Shown: one piece after another, positions 30,411-39,916 of the stretch
Position numbering within the stretch: the stretch's first letter is position 1
Layout of the letters: the number at the start of each line of letters is the position of its first letter
Assembly (NCBI RefSeq): GCF_001898315.1
Contig: NZ_MKTQ01000016.1
Location: 1-64,000 of the forward strand
Length of the DNA: 64,000 nt
Source: Microbacterium sp. 70-16
GTDB taxonomy: Bacteria; Actinomycetota; Actinomycetes; Actinomycetales; Microbacteriaceae
Reading direction: 5' to 3'
Made by a program: the position numbers and the translations under genes
Notes under the pieces: model-generated
The model's database searches: none
What the model was told of the DNA's origin: nothing
The model's input: the letters and a program-made list of their open reading frames with translations, nothing else

Positions 30411-31060
30411 CGGGCGATCCTCCATCGGCGCTCGAGCACTCGTTGCAGCCAGGCCAACAGCAGCACGAGCACGACGAAGATGACCATCACCCACAGCAGC
30501 ACGACGAGCTGATTCTCACTGCGCGGCGGCTCGGCGAGCCACGAACGAACGGAGCCGAGGTTGAGCACCGAGAAGCCCGCCGCGACGGTCGTGTTCTTCA
30601 GCAGTGCGATGAACACGCTCATCATCGGGGGGATGACCGAGCGCGCCGCTTGCGGCAGGATCACGAGCGTCATCACCTGCCCGAACCCGAGGCCGATCGC
30701 ACGGGCGGCCTCAGCCTGGCCCACCGGCACCGTGTTGATGCCCGACCGCAGCGTCTCGGCGACGTAGGTCGCCGTGTAGACGCCGAGGGCGATCGTGGGC
30801 AGGACGATCGGGTCGATGCGCTCGCGCAGCAGGATCGGGACGCAGAACGCGAAGAAGAACATCACGAGCGTGAGCGGGGTGTTGCGAATCCAGTTCACGT
30901 ACACGGCGCCGACCGCCCGGGCGATCGGAATCGGCGACACGCGCATCGCGCCGATGAGCAGTCCCAGCACGAGCGCGAGCAGGCCGCCCCCGACGAACAG
31001 CACGAGGGTGCCCGTCAGCGCCTCGCCCCACAGGTCGAGGTTGTCGGTGATGACGCCCAT
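30407..31060 (-). CDS. gluC: Amino-acid ABC transporter permease (GluC type)
   Basis: A 217-residue permease of the same family with about five hydrophobic segments. NWIRNTPLTLVMFFFAF, TATYVAETLRSGINTVPVGQ and AARAIGLGFGQVMTLVILPQ (EAA-type loop contacting the ATPase) are diagnostic. It is third in the gluABCD order, 27 nt after gluB, with a purine-rich GGAGAGGCAG just before the ATG. Confidence 0.88.
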   Translation of the reverse strand: MGVITDNLDLWGEALTGTLVLFVGGGLLALVLGLLIGAMRVSPIPIARAVGAVYVNWIRNTPLTLVMFFFAFCVPILLRERIDPIVLPTIALGVYTATYVAETLRSGINTVPVGQAEAARAIGLGFGQVMTLVILPQAARSVIPPMMSVFIALLKNTTVAAGFSVLNLGSVRSWLAEPPRSENQLVVLLWVMVIFVVLVLLLAWLQRVLERRWRIAR

Positions 31061-31087
31061 GCTCTGCCTCTCCTTGCTGGATGGAGG

Positions 31088-32014
31088 TCACTCGACCGGG
31101 TCGACGGCCGGCTGCGTGCCGGTCACGCCCGAGGCACCGAGGTTCTTCTCGAAGATCGCCTGCCAGATGTCGCCACCGTCGGTGAACATCGTGTTGATGA
31201 ACTCCTGGAACGCCGTGTCGCCCTTCGTGATGCCGACGCCGTACCGCTCCTCGCTGAACACGTCGCCTACCACCTTCAGGTTGTCGGGGTCTTGCGCGGC
31301 GTAGCCGATGAGGATCGCCTCATCGGTCGTGACGGCATCCACCTGACCGTTCTTGAGATCCTCGACACACGCCGAGTACGTGTCGTACTCCTTCGTCTGC
31401 GCCGGCGTCTCCTCCTTGATCCGCTGGATCGAGGTCGACCCCGTCGCAGAGCAGACGATGTCGTCGGCGGTGAGCGAGTCCTTACCCGTGATGCTGTCGT
31501 TGTCAGCCGCGACGAGCAGGCCCTGCCCGGTGATGAAGTACGGACCCGCGAACGAGATCAGCTCTTTGCGGGCATCGGTGATCGAGTACGTGCCGACGTA
31601 GTAGTCGATGTCGCCGTTGATGATCGCCTGCTCGCGGTTGGCCGAGGGGATCGCGGTGAACTCGATCTGGTCTTCGTCGTAGCCGAGCGAGGCGGCGATC
31701 CATCGGGCGATGTCGACGTCGAAGCCGGTGCGCTCGTTCGTGACAGGGTCGAGATAGCCGAGACCGGGCTGGTCTTCCTTGACGCCGATCGTGACCTTGC
31801 CCGCCGCGGTGATCGCGTCGAAGGTGGGGCTGCCGTCGATCGTGACGCCCGTCGCCACCGTCCACGGGTTGCTGGTGCTACCGGTGTCGCCGGTGTCACC
31901 CGCGTCGCCGGACGAGGTGGAGTCGTCGCCGGGCGTGCCGCTGCTGCACGCCGCCAGAGCGAGTGCGGCGATGGCGATTCCGGTGAACGCACCGGTGATC
32001 CGTGACTTGCGCAT
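31088..32014 (-). CDS. gluB: Glutamate-type solute-binding lipoprotein
   Basis: A 308-residue family-3 solute-binding protein. Signal peptide with lipobox LAAC (20-23), then a Ser/Thr/Asp/Gly-rich linker (about 24-50) and the binding domain: VTIGVKEDQPGLGY, GFDVDIARWIAASLGY, FTAIPSANREQAIINGDIDYYVGTYSITDAR (broken here into its parts) and FAGPYFITGQGLLV. Two cysteines in the mature part (about 190 and 215) could form a disulfide. Delivers the amino acid to GluCD. AGGAGG lies a few bases before ATG 32014. Confidence 0.9.
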   Translation of the reverse strand: MRKSRITGAFTGIAIAALALAACSSGTPGDDSTSSGDAGDTGDTGSTSNPWTVATGVTIDGSPTFDAITAAGKVTIGVKEDQPGLGYLDPVTNERTGFDVDIARWIAASLGYDEDQIEFTAIPSANREQAIINGDIDYYVGTYSITDARKELISFAGPYFITGQGLLVAADNDSITGKDSLTADDIVCSATGSTSIQRIKEETPAQTKEYDTYSACVEDLKNGQVDAVTTDEAILIGYAAQDPDNLKVVGDVFSEERYGVGITKGDTAFQEFINTMFTDGGDIWQAIFEKNLGASGVTGTQPAVDPVE

Positions 32015-32076
32015 GTGATTCCTCCTGGTTTCGTGTACCTGTGGGATGCCGCGCCGGTGCAGGGCGCGGACGTGTG

Positions 32077-32865
32077 TCAGTGCGTGATCAGCTTGGAGAG
32101 GAAGTCCTTCGCCCGTTCGCTCTTGGGAGCGGTGAAGAAGTCGTCGGGGGTCGCCTCTTCGACGATCTGCCCGTCAGCCATGAATACGACCCGGTCGGCG
32201 GCCTTCCGCGCGAACCCCATCTCGTGCGTGACGACGATCATCGTCATGCCGTCGTGCGCGAGGCCGACCATGACATCGAGCACCTCGTTGATCATCTCGG
32301 GGTCGAGGGCGCTGGTCGGCTCGTCGAAGAGCATGACCTTCGGCTTCATCGCGAGCGCGCGGGCGATCGCGACGCGCTGCTGCTGACCGCCCGACAACTG
32401 CGCCGGCAGTTTCGAGGCCTGCTGCGCGACCCCGACGCGCTCGAGGAGGATTTTGGCCTCCGCCTCGGCATCCGCCTTCTTCATCTTCTTGACCTTGATC
32501 GGGCCGAGCGTAACGTTCTCGAGGATCGTCAGATGTGCGAACAGGTTGAAGGACTGGAACACCATGCCCACATCGGCGCGCAGGGCGGCGAGGCCCTTGC
32601 CCTCTTTGGGCAGCTCCTTGCCGTCGATCATGATCGTCCCGCTCGTGATGGTCTCGAGGCGGTTGATCGTGCGGCACAGCGTCGACTTGCCCGAGCCGGA
32701 CGGCCCGATGACCACGACGACCTCACCGCGATTGACGGTGAGGTCGATGTCTTTGAGCGCGTGGAAGTCGCCGTAGTGCTTCTGCACATGCTCGATGACC
32801 ACGAGCGGATCGCCGCGGCGCACTGAGATGTTCGAGGTCGCAGGAGCCGGGTCCGAGGTCGCCAT
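32077..32865 (-). CDS. gluA: Amino-acid ABC transporter ATPase (GluA type)
   Basis: A 262-residue ABC ATPase. Walker A GPSGSGKS (54-61), signature [15 protein letters not shown], Walker [14 protein letters not shown], and switch His in [16 protein letters not shown] -10-like hexamer (32872-32877) ends 6 nt before ATG 32865, implying a leaderless message; a second, better -10 with a -35 lies 30-60 bp further upstream. First gene of gluA-B-C-D. Confidence 0.92.
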   Translation of the reverse strand: MATSDPAPATSNISVRRGDPLVVIEHVQKHYGDFHALKDIDLTVNRGEVVVVIGPSGSGKSTLCRTINRLETITSGTIMIDGKELPKEGKGLAALRADVGMVFQSFNLFAHLTILENVTLGPIKVKKMKKADAEAEAKILLERVGVAQQASKLPAQLSGGQQQRVAIARALAMKPKVMLFDEPTSALDPEMINEVLDVMVGLAHDGMTMIVVTHEMGFARKAADRVVFMADGQIVEEATPDDFFTAPKSERAKDFLSKLITH

Positions 32866-32902
32866 GGCGTCAGCCTAGGCACCCTCCCCCGGCTTCGCTC
32901 AA

Positions 32903-32932
32903 GTTATACACAGGATCTTGACCGAGTCGTAA
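32903..32932 (-). promoter_or_regulatory. Upstream promoter of gluABCD
   Basis: Minus strand: TTACGA (32927-32932), 18-nt spacer, TATAAC (32903-32908). The adjacent inverted repeat ACCAGGCCG / CGGTCTGGT (about 32932-32954, one mismatch) may be the terminator of the upstream methyltransferase gene or an operator. Confidence 0.5.
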
Positions 32933-32953
32933 CCAGGCCGGAACACGGTCTGG

Positions 32954-33754
32954 TCAGTCTGCGGCGCGCTGCGCGAAGGCCGTTTCGTACAGGCAGACGC
33001 TCGCCGCAGTCGCCAGATTGAGCGATTCGGCGCGCCCGTAGATGGGCAGGCGCAAGGCGAGATCGACGTGCACGAGGGCGTCGGCCTCGAGGCCGCGGGC
33101 CTCGTTGCCGAACAGCCACGCGGTGGGCTCGGCGAGCAGGCCACGGCGCGCGAGGAAGTCCTCGCCGCCCACGTCGGCCGCGATGACGCGCAGCCCCGCC
33201 TCGCGCGCGCGCTCGACGGTCGCGCCGAGTTCGGCACCGACGGCGACCGGCACGTGGAACAGCGACCCGGTCGTCGCGCGGACGACCTTCGGGTTGTACG
33301 GGTCGACCGTGCGACCGGTGAGCACGACGGCCTCGGCACCGGCGGCGTCGGCCGCGCGGATGATCGTCCCCAGGTTGCCGGGGTCGCGCACCTCTTCGCA
33401 GATCGCGATGAGGCGAGGGGATGCCGCGAACACCTCATCCAGGGATGCGGGCGACTGCCGCGCGACGGCGACGATGCCCTGCGGCGTGACAGTGTCGGCC
33501 ATGGCATCCAGCACCGCTTCGGTCGTGAACTCGACCTCGATACCGGCTGAGCGCGCGGCATCGCGGATGTCCTGATGACGCTCCATCGCCGCGGGCGTCG
33601 CGTACAGGTCGACGAGCGTGTCGGGGCGGTATTCGAGCGCCTCGCGCGCTGCCTGCGGACCCTCGAGCAGGAACAGTCCGGTCTCTTGACGGGCACTGCG
33701 CTTGGTCAGCTTTGCGACAGCGCGCACACGGGGAGATCGGGGGTTCTCGAGCAC
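32954..33754 (-). CDS. TrmH/SpoU-family RNA methyltransferase (TsnR-like)
   Basis: A 266-residue SPOUT-fold RNA 2'-O-methyltransferase. An N-terminal L30e-like substrate-binding part (1-100, FLLEGPQAAREALEY) is followed by the catalytic domain: CEEVRDPGNLGTIIRAADAAGA (core RDPGNLGTIIR), NPKVVRATTGSLFHVPV, WLFGNEARGL and IPIYG-type LRLPIYGRAESLNLATAA. Position between rplT and pheS is that of tsnR-like genes in actinobacteria; the target nucleotide (23S rRNA likely) is not established. GTG 33754 is 6 nt after TAGGAT (33761-33766), a leaderless layout. Confidence 0.88.
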   Translation of the reverse strand: MLENPRSPRVRAVAKLTKRSARQETGLFLLEGPQAAREALEYRPDTLVDLYATPAAMERHQDIRDAARSAGIEVEFTTEAVLDAMADTVTPQGIVAVARQSPASLDEVFAASPRLIAICEEVRDPGNLGTIIRAADAAGAEAVVLTGRTVDPYNPKVVRATTGSLFHVPVAVGAELGATVERAREAGLRVIAADVGGEDFLARRGLLAEPTAWLFGNEARGLEADALVHVDLALRLPIYGRAESLNLATAASVCLYETAFAQRAAD

Positions 33755-33769
33755 GCTCCCATCCTAGGG

Positions 33770-33801
33770 AAAAGGGGCACCCTCCATCTGGAGGATGCCC
33801 C
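33770..33801 (-). terminator. Rho-independent terminator of infC-rpmI-rplT
   Basis: Minus strand: 12-nt arms GGGGCATCCTCC / GGAGGGTGCCCC (one mismatch) around AGAT, followed by TTTT. It lies 30 bp after the rplT stop and just before the methyltransferase promoter, so it separates the two units. Confidence 0.85.
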
Positions 33802-33831
33802 TGATCGGTGCTGTGTCGTGCTGTGCGGTGA

Positions 33832-34212
33832 TTACGCCTTCGGTGCGTTCACGTCGGCCGGCAGCGCCTTCTTGGCGGTCTCGACGAGCGACGTGAAAGT
33901 CTTCGGGTCGGCGACGGCGAGCTCGGCGAGCATGCGACGGTCAACCTGGACACCGGCGAGGCCGAGGCCCTGGATGAAGCGGTTGTAGGTCAGGCCGTTG
34001 GCGCGGCTGGCCGCGTTGATGCGCTGGATCCACAGGCGACGGAAGTCGCCCTTGCGCTTGCGACGGTCACGGTACGCGTAGACGAGCGAGTGGGTGACCT
34101 GCTCCTTCGCCTTGCGGTACAGGCGCGAACGCTGTCCGCGGTAACCGGAGGCGCGCTCGAGGATGACGCGACGCTTCTTGTGGGCGTTGACAGCCCGCTT
34201 GACTCTAGCCAT
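33832..34212 (-). CDS. rplT: 50S ribosomal protein L20
   Basis: A 126-residue L20. The basic start [15 protein letters not shown] followed by [35 protein letters not shown] and [10 protein letters not shown] are the invariant L20 blocks. It helps assemble the large subunit. Preceded by AGGAAGAACAAGAA; spacing of 29 nt from rpmI shows one transcript. Confidence 0.97.
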   Translation of the reverse strand: MARVKRAVNAHKKRRVILERASGYRGQRSRLYRKAKEQVTHSLVYAYRDRRKRKGDFRRLWIQRINAASRANGLTYNRFIQGLGLAGVQVDRRMLAELAVADPKTFTSLVETAKKALPADVNAPKA

Positions 34213-34241
34213 TTCTTGTTCTTCCTATCGTGCGTCGGCGC

Positions 34242-34436
34242 TCAGAGGCCGAGAAGCTTCTTGGCGACCTTGGCGTCGCCCTTTGCGAGGACCTGCTCCT
34301 GGTCGAGGCGGCGCGTGCGGCGGGTGGCCTTGCCCTCGAGGTTGTGACGGAGGTTCGCCTGCTGCTTCATCAGCTTGCCGCTTCCGGTCACCTTGAAGCG
34401 CTTCTTGGCACCCGAGTGGGTCTTCTGCTTCGGCAT
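34242..34436 (-). CDS. rpmI: 50S ribosomal protein L35
   Basis: A 64-residue L35: [20 protein letters not shown] and [15 protein letters not shown] are diagnostic. GAAGGAAGAGAA stands just before the ATG. Middle gene of infC-rpmI-rplT. Confidence 0.97.
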   Translation of the reverse strand: MPKQKTHSGAKKRFKVTGSGKLMKQQANLRHNLEGKATRRTRRLDQEQVLAKGDAKVAKKLLGL

Positions 34437-34481
34437 TTCTCTTCCTTCGTTGTGGTTCCCGCGCAGCGGGAGTCTGGGCGC

Positions 34482-35102
34482 CTACTCCGCGGCGGCGGTG
34501 TCGGCGGGGGTCTCGTCAGAGCCGGTGCGCGCCTGGCGCGCCGCCTCCTTGTTCGCAGCCCGCTGGGCGTTCTGCTCCGTCTTGACCTCGGACTTGTTCT
34601 TGTGCGGTGCGATCACCATGACCATGTTGCGGCCGTCGATCGTGGGGTTGGACTCCACGGTGCCGAACTCTGCGACGTCTTCCGCGAACTTGCGCAGCAG
34701 ACGCACGCCCTGCTCGGGACGCGACTGCTCGCGACCGCGGAAGAGGATCATGGCCTTGACCTTGTCCCCCGCCTGCAGGAAGCCCTCGGCGCGCTTGAGC
34801 TTGGTCGTGTAGTCGTGCGCCTCGATCTTCAGACGGAAGCGCACCTCCTTCAGAACCGTGTTGGCCTGGTTGCGTCGTGCTTCCTTGGCCTTCTGCGCCG
34901 CTTCGTACTTGAACTTCCCGTAGTCCATGATCTTGACCACGGGCGGCTTCGAGTTGGGGGCGACCTCGACCAGGTCGAGGTCTGCTTCCTGAGCGAGGCG
35001 CAGAGCGACCTCGATGCGGACGACGCCGACCTGCTCACCCGCGGGGCCGACGAGGCGGACCTCGGGGACGCGGATGCGGTCATTGGTGCGGGGATCGCTG
35101 AT
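34482..35102 (-). CDS. infC: Translation initiation factor IF-3, ATC start
   Basis: A 206-residue IF-3 that keeps ribosomal subunits apart and checks the initiator. [20 protein letters not shown] and [26 protein letters not shown] (N domain) and the C domain with [17 protein letters not shown] are visible; the tail after about residue 175 is Ala/Glu-rich. The annotated start is the ATC at 35102: AGAGGAG lies 6 nt before it and homology begins right there (ISDPRTNDR). Rare AUU/AUC/AUA starts are a known means of infC autoregulation, because IF-3 rejects them. A GTG at 35135 gives a longer version without a good ribosome-binding site. Confidence 0.9.
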   Translation of the reverse strand: MSDPRTNDRIRVPEVRLVGPAGEQVGVVRIEVALRLAQEADLDLVEVAPNSKPPVVKIMDYGKFKYEAAQKAKEARRNQANTVLKEVRFRLKIEAHDYTTKLKRAEGFLQAGDKVKAMILFRGREQSRPEQGVRLLRKFAEDVAEFGTVESNPTIDGRNMVMVIAPHKNKSEVKTEQNAQRAANKEAARQARTGSDETPADTAAAE

Positions 35103-35361
35103 GCGGAACTCCTCTGTCGTACGGATGGATGCCACCGCGAAACGGAGAGAGTCGCGGGCGGAAGATTCTCACGTCCACCCCGCACGACGCGAACGTCGGC
35201 TGGAAGTTCTGCACCCTGATCCACTGGCGTGGCTACCCTGCGTGAACAGGGCGGAGCGCGGGACCCGGTAGCCTGGAGCGGCAAGCGCGGGTGGGATGTG
35301 ATCCACTTTCGATCCGGAGCAGAACACTCCGGTGCGCCGTAAGTCTAACAGAAAGCGAACC
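35103..35361 (-). promoter_or_regulatory. infC leader and divergent promoter region
   Basis: About 260 bases between infC and the DUF1844 gene. On the minus strand, TAGACT (near 35342-35347) could be the infC -10, giving a 230-nt leader with a GC-rich stem CACCGGAGTGTTCTGCTCCGG-like segment near 35310-35332 (only its arms CCGGAGTG/ CACTCCGG noted). No known leader family was recognised. Confidence 0.35.
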
Positions 35362-35772
35362 GTGGACACGAACGCCTCCTCCCCCGCCCCTTCGGGCACG
35401 CCTGCCGATGCCGAACGGCTCGCCCGCTGGGAAGAGCAGGAGCGCGCCGCGGCATCCGCCACACGCGACATCGCCGACGTCCCCGCCGTCGAGGTCATCA
35501 CGACCGCCGCCGTCCACCTCATGAGCGCCGCCGCCGTCAAGGTCGGCCTGGCCGATGACCCCGAGACGCAGACGGATCTCGATGAGGCGCGCAAGCTCAT
35601 CAACGCCCTCGCCGGCCTGATCACGGCGGGTGCCCCCGAGATCAGCGACATGCACGCGCGGTCGCTGCGCGACGGCCTGCGCTCTGTGCAGCTCGCGTTC
35701 CGCGAGGCATCCGTCATCCCCGACCCGATCGGCAAGGGCCCCGGCGAGAAGTGGACCGGCCCCGTCACCTGA
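35362..35772 (+). CDS. DUF1844 family protein
   Basis: A 136-residue soluble protein. The core (about 50-115), VITTAAVHLMSAAAVKVGL, DLDEARKLINALAGLI and the following helices, is DUF1844, a small helical domain of unknown function that commonly sits opposite infC in actinobacteria. The N-terminal 45 residues are Ala/Glu-rich and probably disordered. GTG 35362 is preferred; a longer frame from 35332 would add a basic stretch encoded by the infC promoter. Confidence 0.75.
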   Translation: MDTNASSPAPSGTPADAERLARWEEQERAAASATRDIADVPAVEVITTAAVHLMSAAAVKVGLADDPETQTDLDEARKLINALAGLITAGAPEISDMHARSLRDGLRSVQLAFREASVIPDPIGKGPGEKWTGPVT

Positions 35773-35780
35773 CCCCGCCC

Positions 35781-35861
35781 GGACCATGTCCCACTTTCGG
35801 TTGTTTTCGGCGACCTGAACCAGCACTTTTTGGGACATGGTCCGCTGAAAGTGGGACATGG
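35781..35861. repeat. Nested inverted repeats between convergent genes
   Basis: The left arm GGACCATGTCCCACTTTC (35781-35798) can pair with either of two right arms: TGGGACATGGTCC (35831-35843, 13 bp perfect) or GAAAGTGGGACATGG (35847-35861, 15 bp perfect). The two pairings are mutually exclusive. The place, between the ends of the DUF1844 gene and the SseB-like gene, suits a bidirectional terminator, yet the design recalls a switch or a remnant of a repeat element. Confidence 0.75.
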
Positions 35862-35906
35862 ATGGCGCGTTGAGGCAGGCGCGCGGGCGGGTCAGGCGCG
35901 GGCGGG

Positions 35907-36662
35907 TCAGGCGCGGACGAGCTTGACGGTCAGCGAGTCGACCAGGGCGGCGATGCGGTCGTCGGCGGCCCAGCGGGCGGCGAGCCGCTGCAGGATCGCG
36001 TCGAGCTCGGCCTTGTCGAGGCCGTCGACGAGATGCAGCCGCACGATGAGTTCCGGACCGCGCAGGCGCGCCGTCGGATCGCCGTCCGCGACCGACAGAT
36101 CGAGGATGCCCAGTTCGCCGCCGATCGATTCCTGCAGGCCCGCGAAGACCTCGGGCGACAGGTGCGCACTCTCCCAGCGCTCGCCCTGGCCGATCGCCCA
36201 CACGGCGGGGCGGCGCAGCACGAACTCCGTGGCGGATGCCGGGTCGATGACGATCAGGTCGGTGTCGTCGGCCGCAGCCGACAGCGCCGTGCGGACGCCG
36301 TCGACGGGGACGGGGCGTGCGGAGGCATCCCACGTCGCCAGCGCCGCGACCGACGTGAACACCGGCAGCACACGGCGCCCATCGGGAGCCGCGACCGTGA
36401 CGATCGACAGCTCTTGGGTCTTGTCGACGGCGTGCCCCGACGGCGCGACGCCGATGTCGCCCGCCTCGGCGAGAAGCGGGATCAGCAATCGCGCGTTGCG
36501 GTACGCGTCCACGACCGCCGACGCGGTGCCGGAACCTGCCGCGAACGCGGTCAGCGCAGCCAGCAGCGCGGGATCGGCGGAGCCGTCGTCGCCGGCGTGC
36601 GGATTCGCTTCGAAGCTGCGCCCCTCCCACGGGACGCCGGCCGAATCAGCCTGCGGCGACAT
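35907..36662 (-). CDS. SseB-family protein
   Basis: A 251-residue protein with two regions typical of SseB-like N and C domains: [15 protein letters not shown] with [23 protein letters not shown] (each shown in part), [23 protein letters not shown], and a C-terminal [14 protein letters not shown] block. SseB proteins modulate enzymes or secretion in enterobacteria but the actinobacterial ones next to his genes have no known role. ATG 36662 overlaps the hisA end by 17 nt; it is the last gene of the his unit. Confidence 0.75.
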   Translation of the reverse strand: MSPQADSAGVPWEGRSFEANPHAGDDGSADPALLAALTAFAAGSGTASAVVDAYRNARLLIPLLAEAGDIGVAPSGHAVDKTQELSIVTVAAPDGRRVLPVFTSVAALATWDASARPVPVDGVRTALSAAADDTDLIVIDPASATEFVLRRPAVWAIGQGERWESAHLSPEVFAGLQESIGGELGILDLSVADGDPTARLRGPELIVRLHLVDGLDKAELDAILQRLAARWAADDRIAALVDSLTVKLVRA

Positions 36663-37392
36663 CCAGCGCCTCGGCGAGCGTGAAGGCGCCCGCGTACAGA
36701 GCCTTGCCCACGATCGCGCCCTCGACGCCGAGCGGCACGAGCTCGCGCAGGGCGGCGATGTCATCGAGGCTCGAGATGCCGCCCGACGCGATGACGGGGC
36801 GGGTCGTGCGTGCCGTCACTTCGCGCAGAAGCTCGACGTTCGGGCCCTGCAGCGTGCCGTCCTTCGTGACGTCGGTCACGACGTAGCGGCTGCAGCCGGC
36901 GTCTTCGAGCCGGTCGAGCACGTGCCACAGGTCGCCGCCGTCACGGGTCCACCCGCGCGCGGCGAGGGTCGTGCCGCGGACGTCCAGGCCGACCGCGATC
37001 GCTTCGCCGTAGCGTCCGATGACGTCGGCGGCCCATTCGGGGTTCTCGAGCGCGGCGGTGCCGAGGTTGATGCGGGTCGCACCCGAATCGAGCGCCGCCT
37101 CGAGCGTCGCATCGTCACGGATGCCGCCGGAAAGCTCGACCTGTACCCCGCGCAGCTGCTTGATCGCCTTGCGGATGACGGCGGTGTTGCTGCCACGGCC
37201 GAAGGCCGCGTCGAGGTCGACGAGGTGGATCCACTTCGCGCCGTCGCGGGCCCAGGCGAGGGCTGCGTCGACGGGGTCGCCGTAGTTCGTCTCGGTGCCG
37301 GCCTCGCCCTGCGTGAGACGGACGGCCTTGCCGCCGGCGACATCGACGGCCGGCAGCAGGATCAGTTCGGGGGTCGACGCGAAATCGTTCAT
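36646..37392 (-). CDS. hisA: Phosphoribosyl isomerase (HisA; likely bifunctional PriA)
   Basis: A 248-residue beta/alpha barrel that isomerises ProFAR in histidine synthesis; in many actinobacteria the same enzyme (PriA) also does the TrpF step of tryptophan synthesis. Visible: [23 protein letters not shown] (its key VAGGKAVRL, and [13 protein letters not shown] typical of PriA), [40 protein letters not shown] and [15 protein letters not shown] 37392 gives the family length; the longer open frame runs into hisH. Confidence 0.92.
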   Translation of the reverse strand: MNDFASTPELILLPAVDVAGGKAVRLTQGEAGTETNYGDPVDAALAWARDGAKWIHLVDLDAAFGRGSNTAVIRKAIKQLRGVQVELSGGIRDDATLEAALDSGATRINLGTAALENPEWAADVIGRYGEAIAVGLDVRGTTLAARGWTRDGGDLWHVLDRLEDAGCSRYVVTDVTKDGTLQGPNVELLREVTARTTRPVIASGGISSLDDIAALRELVPLGVEGAIVGKALYAGAFTLAEALDVAAG

Positions 37393-37454
37393 GGCTCCAG
37401 ATGTGGTTCGGTGCTCGGACTGCTCGCCGCTGCGAGAAGGCACAAACAGAGAGA

Positions 37455-38099
37455 CTACCCGGCCTGCGGCAACGTCGAAATCCAGTTGCCGAGCAGACGG
37501 ATGCCCGCCGCGCCGCTCTTCTCGGGATGGAACTGCGTCGCCGACAGGGGTCCGTTCTCGACGGCGGCGAGGAACGGCGCACCGTAATCGCACCAGGTGA
37601 GCACCGGCGCGCGGAACGGCCGCATCGGCTCCAGGCTCCAGTGCTGGGCGCCGTACGAGTGCACGAAGTAGAAGCGCTCGTCCTCGATGCCCTCGAACAG
37701 GGCCGACCCCTCCCCCGCCTGCACGGTGTTCCAGCCCATGTGCGGCAGCACCGGGGCATCCAGTTCGGTGACGGCGCCCGGCCATTCGCCGAGACCCTCC
37801 GTGTCGACGCCGCGCTCGACGCCGTGCTCGAACAGCACCTGCATGCCGACGCAGATGCCGAGGACGGGCAGCCCGCCCGACAGTCGGCGCTCGATCATCT
37901 CGTCGCCGCGGATGGCGCTGAGCGCACCCATCACGGCGCTGAAGGCGCCGACGCCCGGAACGACGAGCCCCGCGGCATCCTGCACGAGGCCCCGATCCGA
38001 CGTGAGGCGCGCGTCGGCGCCAGCCGCCACCAGCGCCTTGACGGCCGAGTGGACGTTGCCCGATCCGTAGTCGAGGACGGCGACGACCGGCGCCGTCAC
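37455..38099 (-). CDS. hisH: Imidazole glycerol phosphate synthase, glutaminase subunit
   Basis: A 214-residue class I glutamine amidotransferase that feeds ammonia to His[17 protein letters not shown], the nucleophile in [12 protein letters not shown] (about residue 84) and the His-Glu pair in [10 protein letters not shown] are present. GTG 38099 overlaps the hisB stop (GTGA). HisF is not in the window. Confidence 0.94.
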   Translation of the reverse strand: MTAPVVAVLDYGSGNVHSAVKALVAAGADARLTSDRGLVQDAAGLVVPGVGAFSAVMGALSAIRGDEMIERRLSGGLPVLGICVGMQVLFEHGVERGVDTEGLGEWPGAVTELDAPVLPHMGWNTVQAGEGSALFEGIEDERFYFVHSYGAQHWSLEPMRPFRAPVLTWCDYGAPFLAAVENGPLSATQFHPEKSGAAGIRLLGNWISTLPQAG

Positions 38100-38707
38100 A
38101 GAGCGCCCTTCGTGCTCGGGATGCCGCGCACGAGCGGGTCGAGGGCCTTCGCCTGGCGGAATGCGCGGGCGAACGCCTTGTACTCGGCCTCGGCGATGTG
38201 GTGCGGATCGCGCCCGCCGAGCACGGTCACGTGCATCGTCAGGCCACCGTTGAACGCGATCGCCTCGAACGTGTGTCGCACGAGCGAGCCCGTGAAGTGG
38301 CCACCGATGAGGTGGTGCTCGTAACCGACCGGTTCGCCGGAGTGCACCAGGTAGGGGCGGCCGCTGATGTCGACGACCGCCTGCGCGAGTGCCTCGTCGA
38401 GGGGCACGAGGGCGTCGCCGTAGCGCGAGATGCCCGCCTTGTCGCCGAGGGCCTGACGGATCGCCTGCCCGAGCACGATCGCCACGTCTTCGACCGTGTG
38501 GTGCGCGTCGATCTCGGTGTCGCCCGAGGCGCGCACCGTCAGATCGGTCAGCGAGTGCTTCGCGAACGCGGTGAGCAGGTGGTCGAAGAAGGGCACCGTC
38601 GTGTCGATGCGGCTCGTTCCGGTGCCGTCGAGGTCGAGGTCGAGCTCGACCGTCGACTCGCTCGTCGCGCGGCGGATCGAGGCCGTGCGGGGGGCGGGTG
38701 TGGTCAT
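38096..38707 (-). CDS. hisB: Imidazoleglycerol-phosphate dehydratase
   Basis: A 203-residue metal-dependent dehydratase. The repeated metal-binding motifs HHTVEDV (about 69-75) and HHLIGGHF with [14 protein letters not shown] are visible, plus PFFDHLL near the start. ATG 38707 lies 6 nt after TAGACT (38714-38719), a leaderless layout, so hisB-H-A-sseB-like may have a promoter of their own despite the close hisC. Confidence 0.95.
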   Translation of the reverse strand: MTTPAPRTASIRRATSESTVELDLDLDGTGTSRIDTTVPFFDHLLTAFAKHSLTDLTVRASGDTEIDAHHTVEDVAIVLGQAIRQALGDKAGISRYGDALVPLDEALAQAVVDISGRPYLVHSGEPVGYEHHLIGGHFTGSLVRHTFEAIAFNGGLTMHVTVLGGRDPHHIAEAEYKAFARAFRQAKALDPLVRGIPSTKGAL

Positions 38708-38767
38708 GGCCCGAGTCTAGCGAGCGCGGACGACGGCCGCGGCGAGTGCGCCGGCCGCGCGAGCCTG

Positions 38768-39862
38768 TCAGGCCCGGGCGCCGCCGGGGCCGAGCGAAGC
38801 GAGCGCGTCGAGGAACGCGGTCGACTCGGCTTCTGTGCCGGCCGTGACGCGCAGGCTGCGCGGGATGCCGACGTCGCGGATCAGCACGCCCTGGTCGTAC
38901 AGGCCGCGCCACGTGGCCGCCGGGTCTTCGACGCCCGCGAACAGGACGAAGTTCGTCCAGCTTTCGAACGGCTCGTAGCCGAGGGCGTCGAGGGTCGCCG
39001 TGATGCGGTCGCGCTGCGCGACGATGTCGTCGACCATCGCGAGCATGGCGGGCGCGTGCCGCAGTGCTGCGGATGCCGCGGCCTGCGTGAGCGCGCTGAG
39101 GTGGTACGGCAGGCGCACGAGCCGCAGGGCGTCGATGAGGCCGGGATCGGCCGCCAGATACCCGACGCGGGCGCCGGCGAAGGCGAAGGCCTTGCTCATG
39201 GTGCGCGAGACGACGAGGCGCTCACGCCCCGGCAGCAGCATCAGCGCGGAGCGCGAGTCACGCGGGGCGAACTCCTGATAGGCCTCGTCCACGATCACGA
39301 TGCCGTCGGTCGCGTCGTAGACCGCCTCGATCACGTCGAGACCGAGCGGCGTACCGGTCGGGTTGTTCGGCGCGCACAGGAACACGACGTCGGGCTGTGC
39401 GCGATCGGTCTGTGCCGCGGCATCCTCTGCCGACAGCGTGTAGTCGACGCCGCGGGTACCGGCGACGTAGTCGGCGCCGGTACCCCGGGTCAGCAGCGGG
39501 TACATCGAGTACGTGGGCGCGAACCCGAAGGCGGTGCGCCCCGGCCCCGCGAACGCCTGCAGCAGGTGCTGCAGCACCTCGTTCGAGCCGTTGCCGGCCC
39601 AGATCTGGTCGGCGGTCAAGCCGTGCCCGAGGTATTCGGCGAAACCCTCGCGTAGCGCCGTGAACTCGCGATCGGGGTAGCGGTTGACCTCATGCAGTGC
39701 ACGGGCGATCGAGTCGAGAATGTCGGCCGAGACCTCTTCAGGCACCGGGTGCGTGTTCTCGTTGACGTTCAGCGCCACCGGCAGCGGCGCCTGCGGCGCG
39801 CCGTAGGGCGTCAGGCCGCGCAGATCGGGTCTAAGGGGTAGGTCGTCGAGACTCGCACTCAC
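38768..39862 (-). CDS. hisC: Histidinol-phosphate aminotransferase
   Basis: A 364-residue class I/II pyridoxal-phosphate aminotransferase. [65 protein letters not shown] and the lysine in [19 protein letters not shown] (about 222) are all present. GTG 39862 is 6 nt after TACGAT (39869-39874). First his gene in the window; hisD is not adjacent on this side, where a LysM gene follows 54 bp upstream. Confidence 0.93.
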   Translation of the reverse strand: MSASLDDLPLRPDLRGLTPYGAPQAPLPVALNVNENTHPVPEEVSADILDSIARALHEVNRYPDREFTALREGFAEYLGHGLTADQIWAGNGSNEVLQHLLQAFAGPGRTAFGFAPTYSMYPLLTRGTGADYVAGTRGVDYTLSAEDAAAQTDRAQPDVVFLCAPNNPTGTPLGLDVIEAVYDATDGIVIVDEAYQEFAPRDSRSALMLLPGRERLVVSRTMSKAFAFAGARVGYLAADPGLIDALRLVRLPYHLSALTQAAASAALRHAPAMLAMVDDIVAQRDRITATLDALGYEPFESWTNFVLFAGVEDPAATWRGLYDQGVLIRDVGIPRSLRVTAGTEAESTAFLDALASLGPGGARA

Positions 39863-39916
39863 ACGACCATCGTAGAGCGGACCATCGGGTCGAGCCCTGC
39901 TCGAGGCCGCCCACGC

